From Periplaneta americana (lineage: Eukaryota > Arthropoda > Insecta > Blattodea > Blattidae), in assembly GCF_040183065.1 (NCBI RefSeq), contig NW_027185501.1, forward strand, positions 310,001-374,000: a stretch of 64,000 bases of DNA, read 5' to 3'. This document shows positions 1 through 11,667 of the stretch, one piece after another. Position 1 is the stretch's first letter. Each line of letters starts with the position of its first letter. Under the pieces are notes generated by a model, which was given only the letters and a program-made list of their open reading frames with translations, was not told the origin of the DNA and did not search any database. The position numbers were made by a program, and so were the translations under genes.

Positions 1-473
1 CAGAAACAGCAGCAGAATGCAACAGATTAGCCTGCGTAATGAGCCAAACAGAGTAGGCGACCCCTCTGGTCTTACTTATTTGTTCTGACCTGTATGTAGT
101 TAGTGTTAGTGATTGTTAATACGCGACAGTTTGTGCTAAATACGACTAAGAAACCAAAACAAGAACACCAAGGCAATGCCATACTAACTGTGCACGGCCA
201 AAGGGCTGTACGAAAGGAAGAGCTTACAAGTGGTAGTGGATTTAACACTCTGCAGGCGAAGAGCATATTGATCAACTATGTCAGACATACGCGCCCAGCA
301 GTCCCCACTATCTGAGGAGAAGATACAAAAGCAAGACGTCTGCCCTGTATGTAAACTAAACATTGATGTTATCAGAAACAGCAGCAGAATGCAACAGATT
401 AGCCTGCGTAATGAGCCAAACAGAGTAGGCGACCCCTCTGGTCTTACTTATTTGTTCTGACCTGTATGTAGTT
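1..473. repeat. Partial tandem duplication, 372-bp period
   Basis: The first 101 bases of the window recur essentially unchanged at 373-473, so the window opens inside a tandemly duplicated segment with a spacing of 372 bases. The block contains a short open frame at 278-460 with a CPVCKLNID motif (a lone C-x2-C knuckle) whose C-terminal part lies in the repeated segment. I do not recognise the protein. It could be the edge of a transposon-encoded protein or a minor satellite unit. The left side is cut by the window boundary, so the copy number is unknown. Confidence 0.75.
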
Positions 474-860
474 CCAAAATGTTGTGGAATATATCCGAAA
501 GCTTAATTTTGAGGCACAAAATTGTTTCGAAGCAGGTGTGTAGGGAAGTGAGTGATGTACAAATGTACACAGTACAGTCTTACAGTGGAGTGTTTAATAA
601 GTGAGTGCCAGAAACATTTATGCAGAAAGTGACCTCCTCATCAAGATGACTCACCAATGGAGTAAGTAATAGAAAGCTGATTTAATGTGAGTGTTAAACA
701 GAATCCCTGTATTGTGGGTCTCTATCACCACTGTATGGAGCGTCCTCAGGTTGTGGATAGAGGAGATGGCCTCCAGATATGGTGTGGTCCTCCAGCTTGG
801 GGGTTGGCTAACAAACCATCACCATAAAAAACAGCTTGTTACGAAACCCCAAAATAAGCT
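474..860. other. Unassigned, non-coding
   Basis: No frame here resembles a protein I know and no terminal repeat is evident. The stretch separates the duplication at the window start from the LINE stub beginning at 861. A short frame at 691-876 is open only by chance and runs into the LINE. Confidence 0.4.
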
Positions 861-1274
861 TGGACTCTCACTTTGAGAGAGGAACAGAAGTTAAGGGTGC
901 TTGAGAATAAGGTGCTTAGGGAAATATTTAGAGCAAAGAGGGATGAAGTTACAGAAGAATGGAGAAAGTTACACAACGCACAACTGCACGCATTTTATTC
1001 TTCACCTGACATAATTAGGAACATTAAATCCAGACGTTTGAGATGGACAGGGCATGTAGCACATATGGGCGAATCCAGAAATGCATACACAGTGTTAGTT
1101 GGGAGACTGGAGAGAAAAAGATCTTTGGGGAGGCTGAGACATTGATGAGAGGATAATATTAAAATGAATTTGAGGGAGGTGAGATATGATTGTGGAGACT
1201 GAATTAATCTTGCTCAGGATAGGGACCGATAGTGGGCTTATGTGAGGGTGGCAATGAACCTCCGGGTTCCTTAA
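861..1274 (+). pseudogene. RTE-like LINE, 5'-truncated C-terminus (family A)
   Basis: The frame starting at TGG-ACT-CTC (861) encodes the C-terminal tail of a non-LTR retrotransposon endonuclease/reverse-transcriptase polyprotein: [20 protein letters not shown], then a conserved [19 protein letters not shown] stretch, ending in MNLRVP and a stop at 1272-1274. Only the region after the polymerase domain is present. Stops interrupt the frame at 1143 and again before the end, so it is dead. The same tail occurs at about 28.1-28.6, 52.97-53.56, 57.57-59.33 and 60.90-61.09 kb, which defines a family with copies in both orientations. Similarity to RTE-clade tails is from memory; the clade assignment is an inference. 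Confidence 0.85.
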
Positions 1275-2249
1275 CCTTTAAGAGCCGAGCTACCATTATA
1301 GTGGTATAGCTAGTATTATGATCATGACATGATATTATATAAAATACATTACAGGTGATATCTTTCAGTTGTATGAACACTAATAAGTACAATAAAACTA
1401 TTAAAGATGTTAGTTATAGTCTCCATCTTCAGTGACTAATTACCATGACTGCAAAACGAAAGCAATTATAATTAATCTCTTGTTTAGTTATATTTCAAAG
1501 ATTAAAAAGTGACAAATGGAAAAATAGAAGATATCATAAGTTGTGATACTTTATAAAAGTCTTTCACTGATTAGAAAAGTTAAAAATATAAAGTATAATT
1601 GATTTCTAAATAAGCAATACTGTTATGTCTTCTATATATGCATATAACATTTGAAAATGATATAAGAAATTATAATAATGTATGAGATTGAATAAAAATG
1701 TGATAATAGAACTGACATGTTAAAAAGTTAAAATCTTATAATATATGTACATTCTTCTGATAAAAAGTTTACACAGATCATATTTAAAAAATAAAAATAA
1801 AAGGAGAATGGACAAAATTGCGACTTGGATGAATGACTCACCGGTGTGGTTCAGGTGATCGAACCGTGTTGTTGCTTGGCTTGAGGGAAGGACAGACTAA
1901 TACTACGTTAGTCTTTTACTATTCAAATCGGAAGTAATATAAAGGTCAAAGAGAATGTTTTTTTCATAAATTGCTTTTTCATTCAAATTATGAGAATTAA
2001 TGAATTTGTCTTTGTATATTTCAATAGACTCCAGAATATTTAATAATTTACCTTTCCTATTCATATGTAAAATTTCCATGTCTGAGTTAATGTCTGTAAA
2101 GTAATGTTGATTATTGGATATGTGTTCACTGAAAGCACAATGAGAAATTTCATGGGAGATATTTCTATGTTCTTTATATCTTATAAATTATACGTTGATA
2201 TTCTTTAATTTCATACAACATTAAGGACACTGCATTTGATTACAATAAT
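1275..2249. other. AT-rich non-coding stretch
   Basis: Very AT-rich sequence without a recognisable coding frame or clear terminal repeats. I see nothing specific in it. Confidence 0.4.
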
Positions 2250-2468
2250 TAAAAAATCCCCCCCCCCCAAAAGGAGCAAAATCATTTCAACTGCAGTCAA
2301 CTGAAACTCCGTATGCGTACCATTACACTGACTGTTTTACATGGGTCCTCCCCATCCTTTACCACAGACTCAATTGACTGCAGTGACTAGGACGCGAACC
2401 TGTGATCTTAGGCACGATATGCTGGCCGGACATAGCTTGTGCACCTTAAACCACTCGGCTAACGAACC
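2250..2468 (-). repeat. tRNA-derived SINE (type 1)
   Basis: Read on the minus strand from 2468, the sequence begins like a tRNA of the Ser/Leu shape: a box-A-like TTAGCCGAGTGGTTTAAGG is followed about 50 bases later by a box-B-like AGGTTCGCGTCC. The tRNA-like head is followed by an unrelated body and ends at a C-rich/poly-purine run near 2252-2275. Internal RNA polymerase III boxes plus a body and homopolymeric tail are the hallmarks of a SINE. It is not a functional tRNA because the acceptor ends do not pair. No target-site duplication was found. Confidence 0.6.
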
Positions 2469-4319
2469 CAACACGAATTTGCCTGATTATGCAGGTATAC
2501 GAACTCCTGCTTAAGAGTTAGAAATTTGCGTGCAATAGTGGTACAGGTCTTGCGGCTTCTAAATGTTAAAAGCCATTTGTAAGTAAGTTGTTAAACAGAA
2601 TATGTTGTACTTATTGCAGTTTGTGGCATGTCATTTTGTTTTTCAATTATGTGACAAAATATTTCATTTTAACTTCATATCTGAATAATACGAAAACATG
2701 TTCACAACAACAACAAAAATGAGGACCATGGCACTTCCGCCTTGTAGTGGTTTCACTGTACTAAAACTTCCAGACTGTCTAATTCCTTTCTCTTTTATAT
2801 AAATCAGGTAACAATAATGCGGTAACTATGCACTTGTGAATAATATGATCTATCCTCTTCTATATCGAAAACTATGAGAAAAAAATTATACAAGTATGTC
2901 AAAATCATTCATGCCATTAACAAATAATAACATGTGACATTATCATGATTCATAAAGTTACCTGTACGCACACTGACCACTTGCTGTCTTGGTGGTTATG
3001 GCAATATGGCTAATGCTCTCCTCTGAAACTGTATGTTGCTATTGTACACAAATCTTCAAACTTCTGAAGTTTGCTTGCCCGACTTCACTATGGTTTTTAT
3101 TGCAGTGGCACAGGCATTCAAACTGGAATGACAAGTTCACATTATGCATAATATAAGCCTATCAGTGAATGCTGCTAATTATAAAAATTATGTAATTCCA
3201 GAAAGTTTTATTCAGTATCAGTATGTATAGCTAAGAATTATAATGCTTGTATAGGGATGGTCCAAGTTGAACAGCATTTTAGTTTAGACTTAAAATTAAG
3301 GATGCAAAGAAAAAAAAAAGTTAAATTAAGAATGCAAGGAAAAAAAATTTGAATCTTGTGAACCAGTAATCATGAAGTTTAAAGATTCTAACTGAATCAA
3401 AATGCTACAAAAATTATGTATTCCAATTATGTCTTATAAGAATTGTTACTTGGTATCCAAATATCCAACATGTAACTGCACCTGAGGACATTTTTTTTTT
3501 CCAATACAAAGAAATGACACTGCTCAAACACAAATACATAACAAATAGGTCTAATGCAGGTGAAAAGATAAAAAAGAGTAATGATTAATTGAAGAGTTTT
3601 TTTTCAAAAAACAAGCATAGTCCTGGTTGAGGTTCTGGCTGATATGTACATCTATTGTCAGACAGTACATCTCACTTAATATGTGTCAGAGGAAGAACAA
3701 TTGTTTGTATACATCTGAAGTCTGACTAGTGTAATATGTAGCTAGTCAGTGATATATGCAATGGAGGGGAAAGGAACTGGTCACCCTACCTCATTATCTC
3801 CTGGCTTACTTGCCTCATAAATAGTGCCTTCTTGGTATCACTTGTGAGGTTCAGACCTGTCTTTGGACAGTTGACTAAACAACAAGAGTCCAAAAACATA
3901 CATTTTCAGGAGAAACAAGAAACTATCTGGCAGGAGTGTTGCTGACACTTGAAGGTCTTGTTAAAATTCATCATGCCACTTCTTAAGGTGTTATAAAAAC
4001 TTGGGAAAACTGAAGTACATATTTTATAATGTAAATTGTCTCATAGAAATACATGAGTAAATATAGGTAACTGTGGACAATGGTTGTTTTAGGAAAAAAT
4101 ACTCTGTTGTGGCTGAAGTGTGCCTCCCCTTTAATCTTCTGTTTCTTTATTCCTGTTTCTTTACTTGCTTACATTTCTTCCATGGCATTACTTCTGCACC
4201 TAAAGATGACTTTCATACTCCATCGGCAAGTCTATCGTGCTTTCAGAAAGGAGTATGTTATATGGCAGTAAAAATTTTTTAAATAATCAAGATGTATAAA
4301 AATTTTTAATAGCCTCCAT
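2469..4319. other. Unassigned; possible repeat remnant near 3.65-3.89 kb
   Basis: Mostly AT-rich non-coding sequence with homopolymer runs (3309-3318, 3491-3500, 3598-3604). The segment around 3650-3890 is less AT-rich and ends in AACAACAAG, which looks like the 3' end of a dispersed retroelement. I cannot assign it to a family from the sequence alone. Confidence 0.35.
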
Positions 4320-4624
4320 ATCGATATAAAAATGAAACTCAAAACATAAGATTATTTAAGGCCAAATTAAAGAAGTACCTAATTTCTCACGCCTCCTATT
4401 CTGTAGGTGAATTCATGACATTCAACAACGCTTCATGAAATTGATACTAAAACTTTGTGTTGTACTAGTACACTCTATTGTAAACCTCTTCTGTATATAT
4501 TTCCATTAGACTGTAACTATGAATTAAGACTTTATAGTAGTGTTAAGCCTTTTGACTTGTTCCATATTCTAGCTGTGAAGCAATGTACGAATACATCGAA
4601 TGTTGATAAATACAATACAATACA
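4320..4624 (+). pseudogene. LINE 3' end with ATACA repeat tail
   Basis: A short frame reads ...NETQNIRLFKAKLKKYLI, then SHASYSVGEFMTFNNAS before a stop near 4436. This is the typical last stretch of a Jockey/CR1-type reverse-transcriptase protein (FK..LK.YLLSH). It is followed by about 180 bases of 3' untranslated sequence and a terminal AATACAATACAATAC tail. The 5' part is missing, as expected for incomplete reverse transcription. The assignment rests on the C-terminal motif and the repeat tail only. Confidence 0.6.
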
Positions 4625-4740
4625 GTAGTCCATAACGACCATAACTAATACAACAATTCACGTGCCAAAGTATTTTTCTCTGAGGTGGTTTTTGCAGCGA
4701 ATCTACTACAGTTTAAAATTGAATGCATATTTCAAGGTGA

Positions 4741-4968
4741 TTCATTCATTCATTCATAGTGTTCTGCCCAGGGGCAGGTCTTTCACTGCAAACCCAGCTT
4801 TTCTAGTCTTTTCTATTTTCTGCCTTCCTCTTAGTCTCCGCATATGATCCATATATCTTAATGTCTATCATGTAATATCTTCTTCTGCCCAGAACTTTTC
4901 TCCCGTTCACAATTCCTTTCAGTGCATCCTTCAGAAAGCAGTTTCTTCTCAATCAGTGACCACAAGGG
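4741..4968 (-). pseudogene. LINE 3' end with (TGAA)n tail (family C)
   Basis: On the minus strand the frame reads RRNCFLKDALKGIVNGRK, then RRRYYMIDIKIYGSYAETKR, followed by KAENRKD. This basic tail is typical of RTE-like endonuclease/reverse-transcriptase proteins. The 3' end is a tetranucleotide run (ATTC on the plus strand, 4741-4756), the same type of tail carried by LINE family A. It is 5'-truncated at about 4968 and has lost its stop context, so it is inactive. Family membership is inferred. Confidence 0.6.
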
Positions 4969-5379
4969 ATGTTTGTAAATGCTACAATCGTCCTGGCTGG
5001 ACAATGACTGTTTTCACAAAAAAAAAATTCTTTGGACTATGGTTGTTTTATGAAAACCAGTGAAAATTTCCACTCTTACAACATAGGCTTACGGTGTTTT
5101 TTTCCCCCTAACAACTAGGCTAATTCTGTAGATGGCGCTACAATACACTCGCCATATGCTTAATATCTGAAATTTGTATTTTTTTGGACTATGATTTTTT
5201 TTTCAAAAACCCTTCAATTGTAATAGCTTTTGTAGCAGTAATGGTACTGATTTTGAATTCCTCTCCACTACTTTAATGAATTTTCCGCAGAAATGTGTTG
5301 TTGTTAATTTTAGCAGTGAAGCCATTGATTAACTCTCTTCTTCTCCAATATTTTCCACACAAAGTGGGTTTAGAGGAAA

Positions 5380-6190
5380 GGACTGAGCATCTTTGAAAAA
5401 TTGAAAATTATTCTGACCCATTTCTTCCTGAAGACTGCACAATGGACAAAGTGATGAAGAAATAACTCCAATTTTGTTCAAGTACTTTGAAAAAGTGGCG
5501 TGAAATCTTGAGGAGAGTCCATTGCGTAAAATCCCCTATAGCACACACAAAACTTACCTCTGCAAAGCATTTCAGATGCCTGATGGCTTTTTAATGAGTA
5601 ATTTCCTGACCTCTTTGATTCTGTCATGAAACAACAACTAGTTCATAAAGAAAAACATCCTGAATCAACATCTTAGCTTTCACCAAGGGTTCAGAATGAA
5701 TTCATCCACCTAATGGCAATCAACATTCGGCAGAGGTTACTAAGAAGCATACAAGAAGTCAAGTTAATGTTTTACTCGAGTCCTGATCAAGCACATCGAG
5801 AGCAATTGTCTGAGATACGCTACATGGAAATTGATTTTGAGAAAAAAAAACAGTAGTCTATTTGTTGGAGAGTCTTTCCTTGGCTTCACTGAAATAAATC
5901 AGAAGGATGAGGAGAGCTTGGTTGAAGCAAGCTATAAGTGGATGAAATGGATATAATTATGAGATTATTGATCCCACTGCTACAATAATGCTGGACATAG
6001 AAGTGGTGTTTGTCAAAGAATAAAGAGGTAACTCGGCAATGTTTGTAAATTGTAGCAATCACTGGTGGGTATACATGTAGCAAAACAGATCTATTGATGA
6101 CGACATTTTTCAGAATAATCGAAATCTTCTACATCTACTTGCTCGAAACACAGCACTGAGAAAAACTGTAATTTGTTATTCCTGTGGTTT
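5380..6190 (+). pseudogene. Degenerate hAT transposase, ZMYM1-like
   Basis: From about 5690 the plus strand reads FIHLMAINIRQRLLRSIQEV, then YSSPDQAHREQLSEIRYMEI. After frameshifts it continues with fragments matching ESFLGF, INQKDEESLVE and a TFF.IIE motif. This order is characteristic of the catalytic (DUF4371-like) region of hAT transposases annotated as zinc-finger MYM-type protein 1-like. Multiple stops and frameshifts make it a pseudogene. The stretch 5380-5640 is less certain but reads in a compatible frame. Its N-terminal TTF-type finger and C-terminal dimerisation domain are not visible here. A better-preserved relative is at 49.0-51.2 kb. Confidence 0.65.
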
Positions 6191-6208
6191 GAAAGTTGGA
6201 GTCAAAAA

Positions 6209-6800
6209 TTATGTTGTTGTTGTTTTCTAATGCCAGGCATTTGACAATAAAGTCATTTGACCTCTTGCACTCCAATATTTTTCAAAGATATTATCATGGC
6301 CAGCCACTGAAGCACAGATTTTGAGGTGTTCCGAATCCATTTCTTGGTTTGAGTTGCACAATGGGCAGTTAGGGGACTGATATATTCAAATTCTATGCAG
6401 ATGTTTGGCCAAACAATCATGGCCTGTTGCCAATCTAAATGCAGCTACAGACGATTTGCGTGGTAAATCAGGAATTAACTGTGGATTTTGATGCAGAGAG
6501 TTCCATTTTTTCCCTTGAGATTGTGTTATCAAATTTTGTTTGTTAAAGTCTAAGTATGTAGATTTAATAAATCTTTTCACAGAATAAAACGCAGATTTAG
6601 TAACAGGTCTGTAAGTAGCAGTGCTGCCCTTCTTTGCTAAAGCTTCCACATTCTCGTTTCCCAGGATTCCACAATGGGATGGTATCCATTGGAATACAAT
6701 TCTTTTATTGAGTGATATTAATTTTGAGAAAGCATTTTAATTATTTCTGCTGTTTGAGATGAAGGTGTGTGTTTAGAGACTAAATTATGTGTATGTGGCG
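6209..6800 (-). pseudogene. LINE RNase H / C-terminal zinc knuckle, (AAC)n tail
   Basis: The minus strand carries RIVFQWIPSHCGILGNENVE-type sequence, the last catalytic block of an RNase H domain, then ALAKKGS and SVAAFRLATGHDCLAKHLHR. The frame continues into CPLCNS...H.K.C, the terminal zinc knuckle. This order (RNase H followed by the knuckle) is known from I- and Jockey-group non-LTR retrotransposons that carry RNase H. The element ends at a TGTTGTTGTTG run on the plus strand, which is an (AAC)n 3' tail. The 5' end is truncated near 6.8 kb. A second, shorter copy in the opposite orientation lies at 12649-12838. Confidence 0.75.
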
Positions 6801-7389
6801 TGCAACAGAAGAAGCTGTAAGACCCATCAGCAAGTACATCGAAGAGATACTTCAGGTGATGAGAACAAGAAGTGATGCGTGACAGTTACCTATACTGTAC
6901 ACAAGCTTCTTGTAGGATGACCAGGTTTTTAGGCACAAAAAGCAGGACCATTCCTAAAAGTGGTTTTGTAAAGCACTGTCTTAGGCTTTTGCTATTTATC
7001 TTACACATCATGTGTCTGAACTTCATATCAAGCAGTAATCAGTTTTAATATTCATATACATATTCATTTACTGCAGCCAACTGATCACATACATGATATG
7101 GGACATGTCAAAAGTGACACATAATTACTACGCTATAACAGAATTAAAATACAACATATGAAATTTCAACATTAATTATAAATAATTTCAACATTAATTA
7201 TAAACAATTTCAACATTAACAAATAACAACCACAAGAACAGGTATAACACTTTACAAGACAAATCACATTTCATTTAGCAGTCTAGAGTCAATTTCGACC
7301 TATGCGTCCTTCATGAGAAGACATCCTTCTCGAAGTCAGGATCTGGAAAAGAGGAAGTAAAATTTTTGAAGTAAGGCATTCTTTTCTAT
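6801..7389. other. Non-coding; short local repeats
   Basis: No recognisable protein. A short AATTTCAACATTAATTATAAA-like unit is repeated three times at about 7157-7220. The right part may be 3' untranslated sequence of the neighbouring minus-strand LINE. Confidence 0.4.
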
Positions 7390-10100
7390 TCAGTTATGTC
7401 AATTTTCAATAAATTCGTTCATACTGTAAAAGCAGTTTTTGATTAAAATTTTGTAAAGAGCTTTCTTAAATTTTTTATGTGCAGATATTTCTTTAAGATA
7501 ATTTTGTACGTCATTATACATACGAAGACCAGCATGAATGAAACATTTTGTATAGAGTTGTGTTAAAACTTTCAGTAAAAATATTATCTTTATTTCTTGT
7601 ATTGTGCTGGTGTGTGTCTGAATTTTTGAGAAAGCTATACAAATTACATTTGATAAAATTTAAAGTTTGATAAATATAAATACAGGGTAATGACAAGGTA
7701 TGTATTTTTTTTAAGACTGGTCTGCAGCTGGTAGTTTGAGACACTTGAACTATGGCTCTAATTGCTCTCTTTTGTAGTTTAAATATTTGGATTGCATTGG
7801 GTGAATTACCCCAAAAGATTATACCATACGTTAGGATAGAGTGAGCATGCGAAGTGCAATGTGCGAGCAGATTCAATAGATGATGCTCTTATTAGTAATC
7901 GCAAGGCAAAGCAAATTTTACTTAATTTCTTTCCTAGTTCCTGAAGGTGTACAGACCATTTTAAATGTTCATCTAGCTATATACCAAGAAATTTTGTACT
8001 GTAAGAATATTGAATTGTTTCATTTTGATGTTCTATGACTGGCCACTCAGAATAATTGTTTTGTGAATGATGAAAAGAAATGGCTATGGTTTTCGACTTA
8101 TTGATTACCAGTGTGTTTCTCTCAAACCATTCCACTAGTCTTTTCTGTAAGAAAACGCATGGTATTGACATCTTTTCCTGATAAAAAGATACTGGTATCA
8201 TCTGCAAAGAAAGTTGGTTCTCCATGGCTGATGTATGACTCTAAATCGTTTATATATATCAAAAATAGAATTGGTCCGAGAATTGAGCCCTGTGAAACAC
8301 CATACCTATACATTTTTTCTTAGACAGATAATTTATTATTTTACCATTTTCTTTACAAGTGATCTCTGTCCTTTGTTCACGGTTTTCCAGGTAAGAAGTA
8401 AACCAACTGTGTGCCAAGCCTCTAATTCCAATAGCTTTTAATTTTTCCAACAAAATAGTGTGATCCACTAGGTCAAATGCTTTTGAGAGGTCTAAAAATA
8501 ATCCTATTCCTATTTCTTTCTTGTCAATAGATTCATATACTCTTTTTAAAAAGTTTATAGTTGCCGTATTAGTTGATTTACCCTTACAAAATCCATGTTG
8601 GTTTTCAACAATTATATTATGTTGGGTTAAAAATGATACAAGCCTCTTGTGCATAACCTTTTCAATTATCTTAGAAAAAACAGAGAGTAAGGAGATTGGT
8701 CTATAATTTCGAACTTCCATCTGTGGTCCTTTTTTATATAAGGGTTTCACTTTTGCCATCTTCAAACTAAGCTTATCTGGGAACTGGCTTATTGACAGTG
8801 AAATATTTACAATGGCAGTTATAGGAGTAACTATATTTAGGAAACATCTTTTGATAAGAAAATCTGGAATCCCATCGATGCCAGCTGATCTTTTACTCCC
8901 AAGTCGTTTAATAATTTCCATAATTTCTGTTTCATTAGTAGAATTTAGACATATGCTATTACAATTATCCTTGTGTTTTGTTATATTATTGTTTTTAATC
9001 TGTGTGCTGTTATCCAGAACAGTTTCTGCAATACCTACATAATAATCGTTAAATATGTTTGCTGTTTTATTGATGTCACATAGTTCTCCACATCACATTT
9101 TAGTTTGATATTTTTTATATCATTACTATTTTGTCCGAGTTCATCTTCAATAACTTTCCACATAGCTTTTGACTTGTTCCCAGCTGAATTTATAAATTTA
9201 TCATTGTGCAGTTTTTTGGCTTGACTTATTACTTTATTATAAATTTTCTTATAATGATAATAATAATCTTTAAACGTTTTTGAGACATTCCCCCCTTTTA
9301 ATATTTTGTTAAGAAATCTTAGTCTCTTTCCGGATTCCCTTATCCCTGTAGTGGCCCAGTTTTTTTGTATTGTCTGTAAATTTGATATTAATTTCAAGCA
9401 AAGCTATCTCATAATAATAATTGAATGTTTTAAAGAATTCGTCATAAGCAAGGTTTACTGAAGTTTGTTCGAATATGGAGTTACAAGATTCTTTCTCAAG
9501 TAGATGATTTAGATACTGAATATTTTCTTCCTTAAAGGATCTTACTTTCTTGTATACAGCAGAACTATTATAGTTATTTTTATTCCTATCTTCTAGATGT
9601 AACTGCAAGATTTGAGCTTCATGATCATAGAACCCAGTTGTTATTACATTAGAACTGTAGTTCCACAAATCCTTGTTTAGTATTATTTGACCAACTGCTG
9701 ACTGACTGCTGCTTCCTATTCTTGTTGGGACATTTACTATTGTCTCTAAGCCATGTGTGTTTAATACTAGTTGTAATTTCCAATTAATATTATTATTATT
9801 ATAATTTTTAAAAATCTACATTTATATCACCCATGATTATAATATTTTTGTTTCTATTTCGCAAAGTATGAATTATTAAATCCAATTTATCAATAAGGAT
9901 CTGATATTACTGCTGGGAGTCCTATATATACAGATTATAATTCGTTTCAAACTCGAGAATTCCACCATACTAGTTTCAAAATGTTCTTCAACATTATCAA
10001 ATAATGTAGGCTAAATGGTATTGCTTCTATACTTGTTTTACAAATACACATGAGCCTCCATGTTTTTTGTTTTTCCTATAGAATTTTGTTGGAACAAAGT
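7390..10100 (-). pseudogene. Degenerate LINE with APE endonuclease and RT (Jockey/CR1 group)
   Basis: A nearly two-domain non-LTR retrotransposon read on the minus strand. Around 10.1-9.66 kb are pieces of an APE-type endonuclease (RKNKKHGGSC; IICIYRTPSSN; GDINVDF; YDHEAQILQ). From 8921 the reverse transcriptase follows: SKRSAGIDGIPDFLIK, NYRPISLLSVFSKIIEK, FLDLSKAFDLVDH (motif A), [20 protein letters not shown] (motif B) and [11 protein letters not shown] (catalytic ADD). The C-terminus ends with LIKNCFYSMNEFIEN and a stop at about 7399. Frameshifts break the protein into at least six open segments (9309-9668, 9035-9397, 8259-8921, 8122-8313, 7977-8225, 7514-7876). It is inactive. Assignment to the Jockey/CR1/L2 assemblage is by motif style; the exact clade is open. 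Confidence 0.88.
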
Positions 10101-10790
10101 ACTTATTTCAATTGATCGAGCTCAAAAGAGGCTGCAGGAAATTGCACGATGCCACCCTGGATACGAAAGGTGTCAGAGATAACTTTCATGTCGAAAGAGG
10201 AACTTAGTCAACTGCTCCCTGTAAAAAGTGATATGGGTATGTTGAGGTTGAGAGATGTCAAAGACGAAAGAAAATTATGCCTGGCGAGAGCTGGAAATAC
10301 ATCACATTAACCGCTAGACAAAACATGGAGAAAGTCATGAAGGAATCACTCAACTGCCTTCACATGGAAATGGACAAAAGTTTCTCTGTGCTGCAAGAAG
10401 CTGAATCAAATCGGGTTCCTTCTAGATATCAGTCAATACACTATGTTATGGTGTTGACAATACCAGTAGTACCTTAAAAAACAAGTGCAGAAATTCGGAC
10501 GAAAACTACAGCTGTGATACTGATGCATAACAGAACGCAGAATGGATTGCAGAATGCTGCTTTCGACTCACACTGCGAAAATTTCAGGTCTGAAGGATTC
10601 TCGATTTCATGAACATGATGTTTCCCCACTTTATGCATTGCAACACAAATAACGCTACCTATTTCAGTTTCCATTGCCAGCTGTGAGAGATTGTTCAGCA
10701 AACTGAAACTGATTGCTTACTGCTTGAGAGCATTTATAGGCCAACACTGACTCTTTAATCTTGTCAGGCACTGTTGGATTCGTAGAACAA
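10101..10790 (+). pseudogene. hAT transposase remnant, C-terminal dimerisation region
   Basis: At about 10640-10790 one plus frame reads TLPISVSIASCERLFSKLKL, then IAYCLRAFIGQ, followed by LFNLVR after a stop. This is the conserved C-terminal dimerisation block of hAT transposases (SVASxERxFSxLKxI). Upstream, 10277-10477 is open and may belong to the same coding region, but I do not recognise it. Stops show the copy is dead. The minus-strand frame over 10474-10701 is a shadow. Confidence 0.6.
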
Positions 10791-11059
10791 TACAGTATCA
10801 ACACAATTTCACAATATCCCATTCCAAAAAAGAATCCATCTGCTCTTGTTTAAAGCAGGATATTACCAACACAATACATCTCTACCAAAAACCTGACCAA
10901 ACCAAACCTAACCTCCAACTGTTCTCAGATCTTACGAAGACTATCTAGGCCTATATATCTATATACCAAAAACCAAACACACAATTCATACCAAAAACCT
11001 AACCAAATCAAACCTAACCTTTCACTTATCTCAGACTGTCTTTCTACCTATATATAAAA

Positions 11060-11230
11060 ACTGCATACCAAATTTGGCACATTACATGTCTTCAAAACAG
11101 TGTGCCAGCGTTCTTGAGTTGGTAGATCTTTCAGCATCGGCATCATCTCTTTCAATAGGCAATATTCTTGGTACAATGCAGCACCATTTTCAAAGTCCAG
11201 TTCTGTATTAACATGCAATATATTCAGTAA
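11060..11230 (-). pseudogene. Possible hAT transposase fragment
   Basis: The minus frame encodes ENGAALYQEYCLLKEMMPML, then KDLPTQERWHTVLKTCNVPN. The spacing of the YxEYxxLKE and QERWxxVLK blocks resembles the region just upstream of the dimerisation domain in some hAT transposases. It lies close to, and in the same orientation as, the hAT derivative at 11676-12534 but outside its terminal repeats. The identification is tentative. Confidence 0.4.
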
Positions 11231-11245
11231 GGACACTGAATGTGA

Positions 11246-11271
<26 letters not shown>
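11246..11271. repeat. (AT)n microsatellite
   Basis: About thirteen TA/AT dinucleotide units in a row. Confidence 0.95.
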
Positions 11272-11276
<5 letters not shown>

Positions 11277-11667
11277 TTCAGAATGTAATACTGCAATGAA
11301 CAAAATTCCAGACATTAAGAGTCCTGAAAACAATTTAATTTTTTTCGACAATCCGGAAAAATTCCGGATGGTTGGCAATCCTATACACAAGATGGTATGA
11401 CAACTCGATTTTTGTGTCCAATAACTGTTCATGAATTTACACAACTTGTAACTTACATAATACCAAGTTTTATTTATAGGGTTACTTGGTGAAAGTAAAC
11501 GTCTTTTACTATTGTTTTTGTCTTTTGCGCTCAAATTATGGCAGGTCAAATTTAGAACATCATTATCCAAAATACTAAGCTTTTTAAAGGAAGAGTTTTC
11601 AGTAACACACCCTTAGGTATCAGTTTTTACAGTTCTCACATTTTACATTTCTACACAACACACTCAT

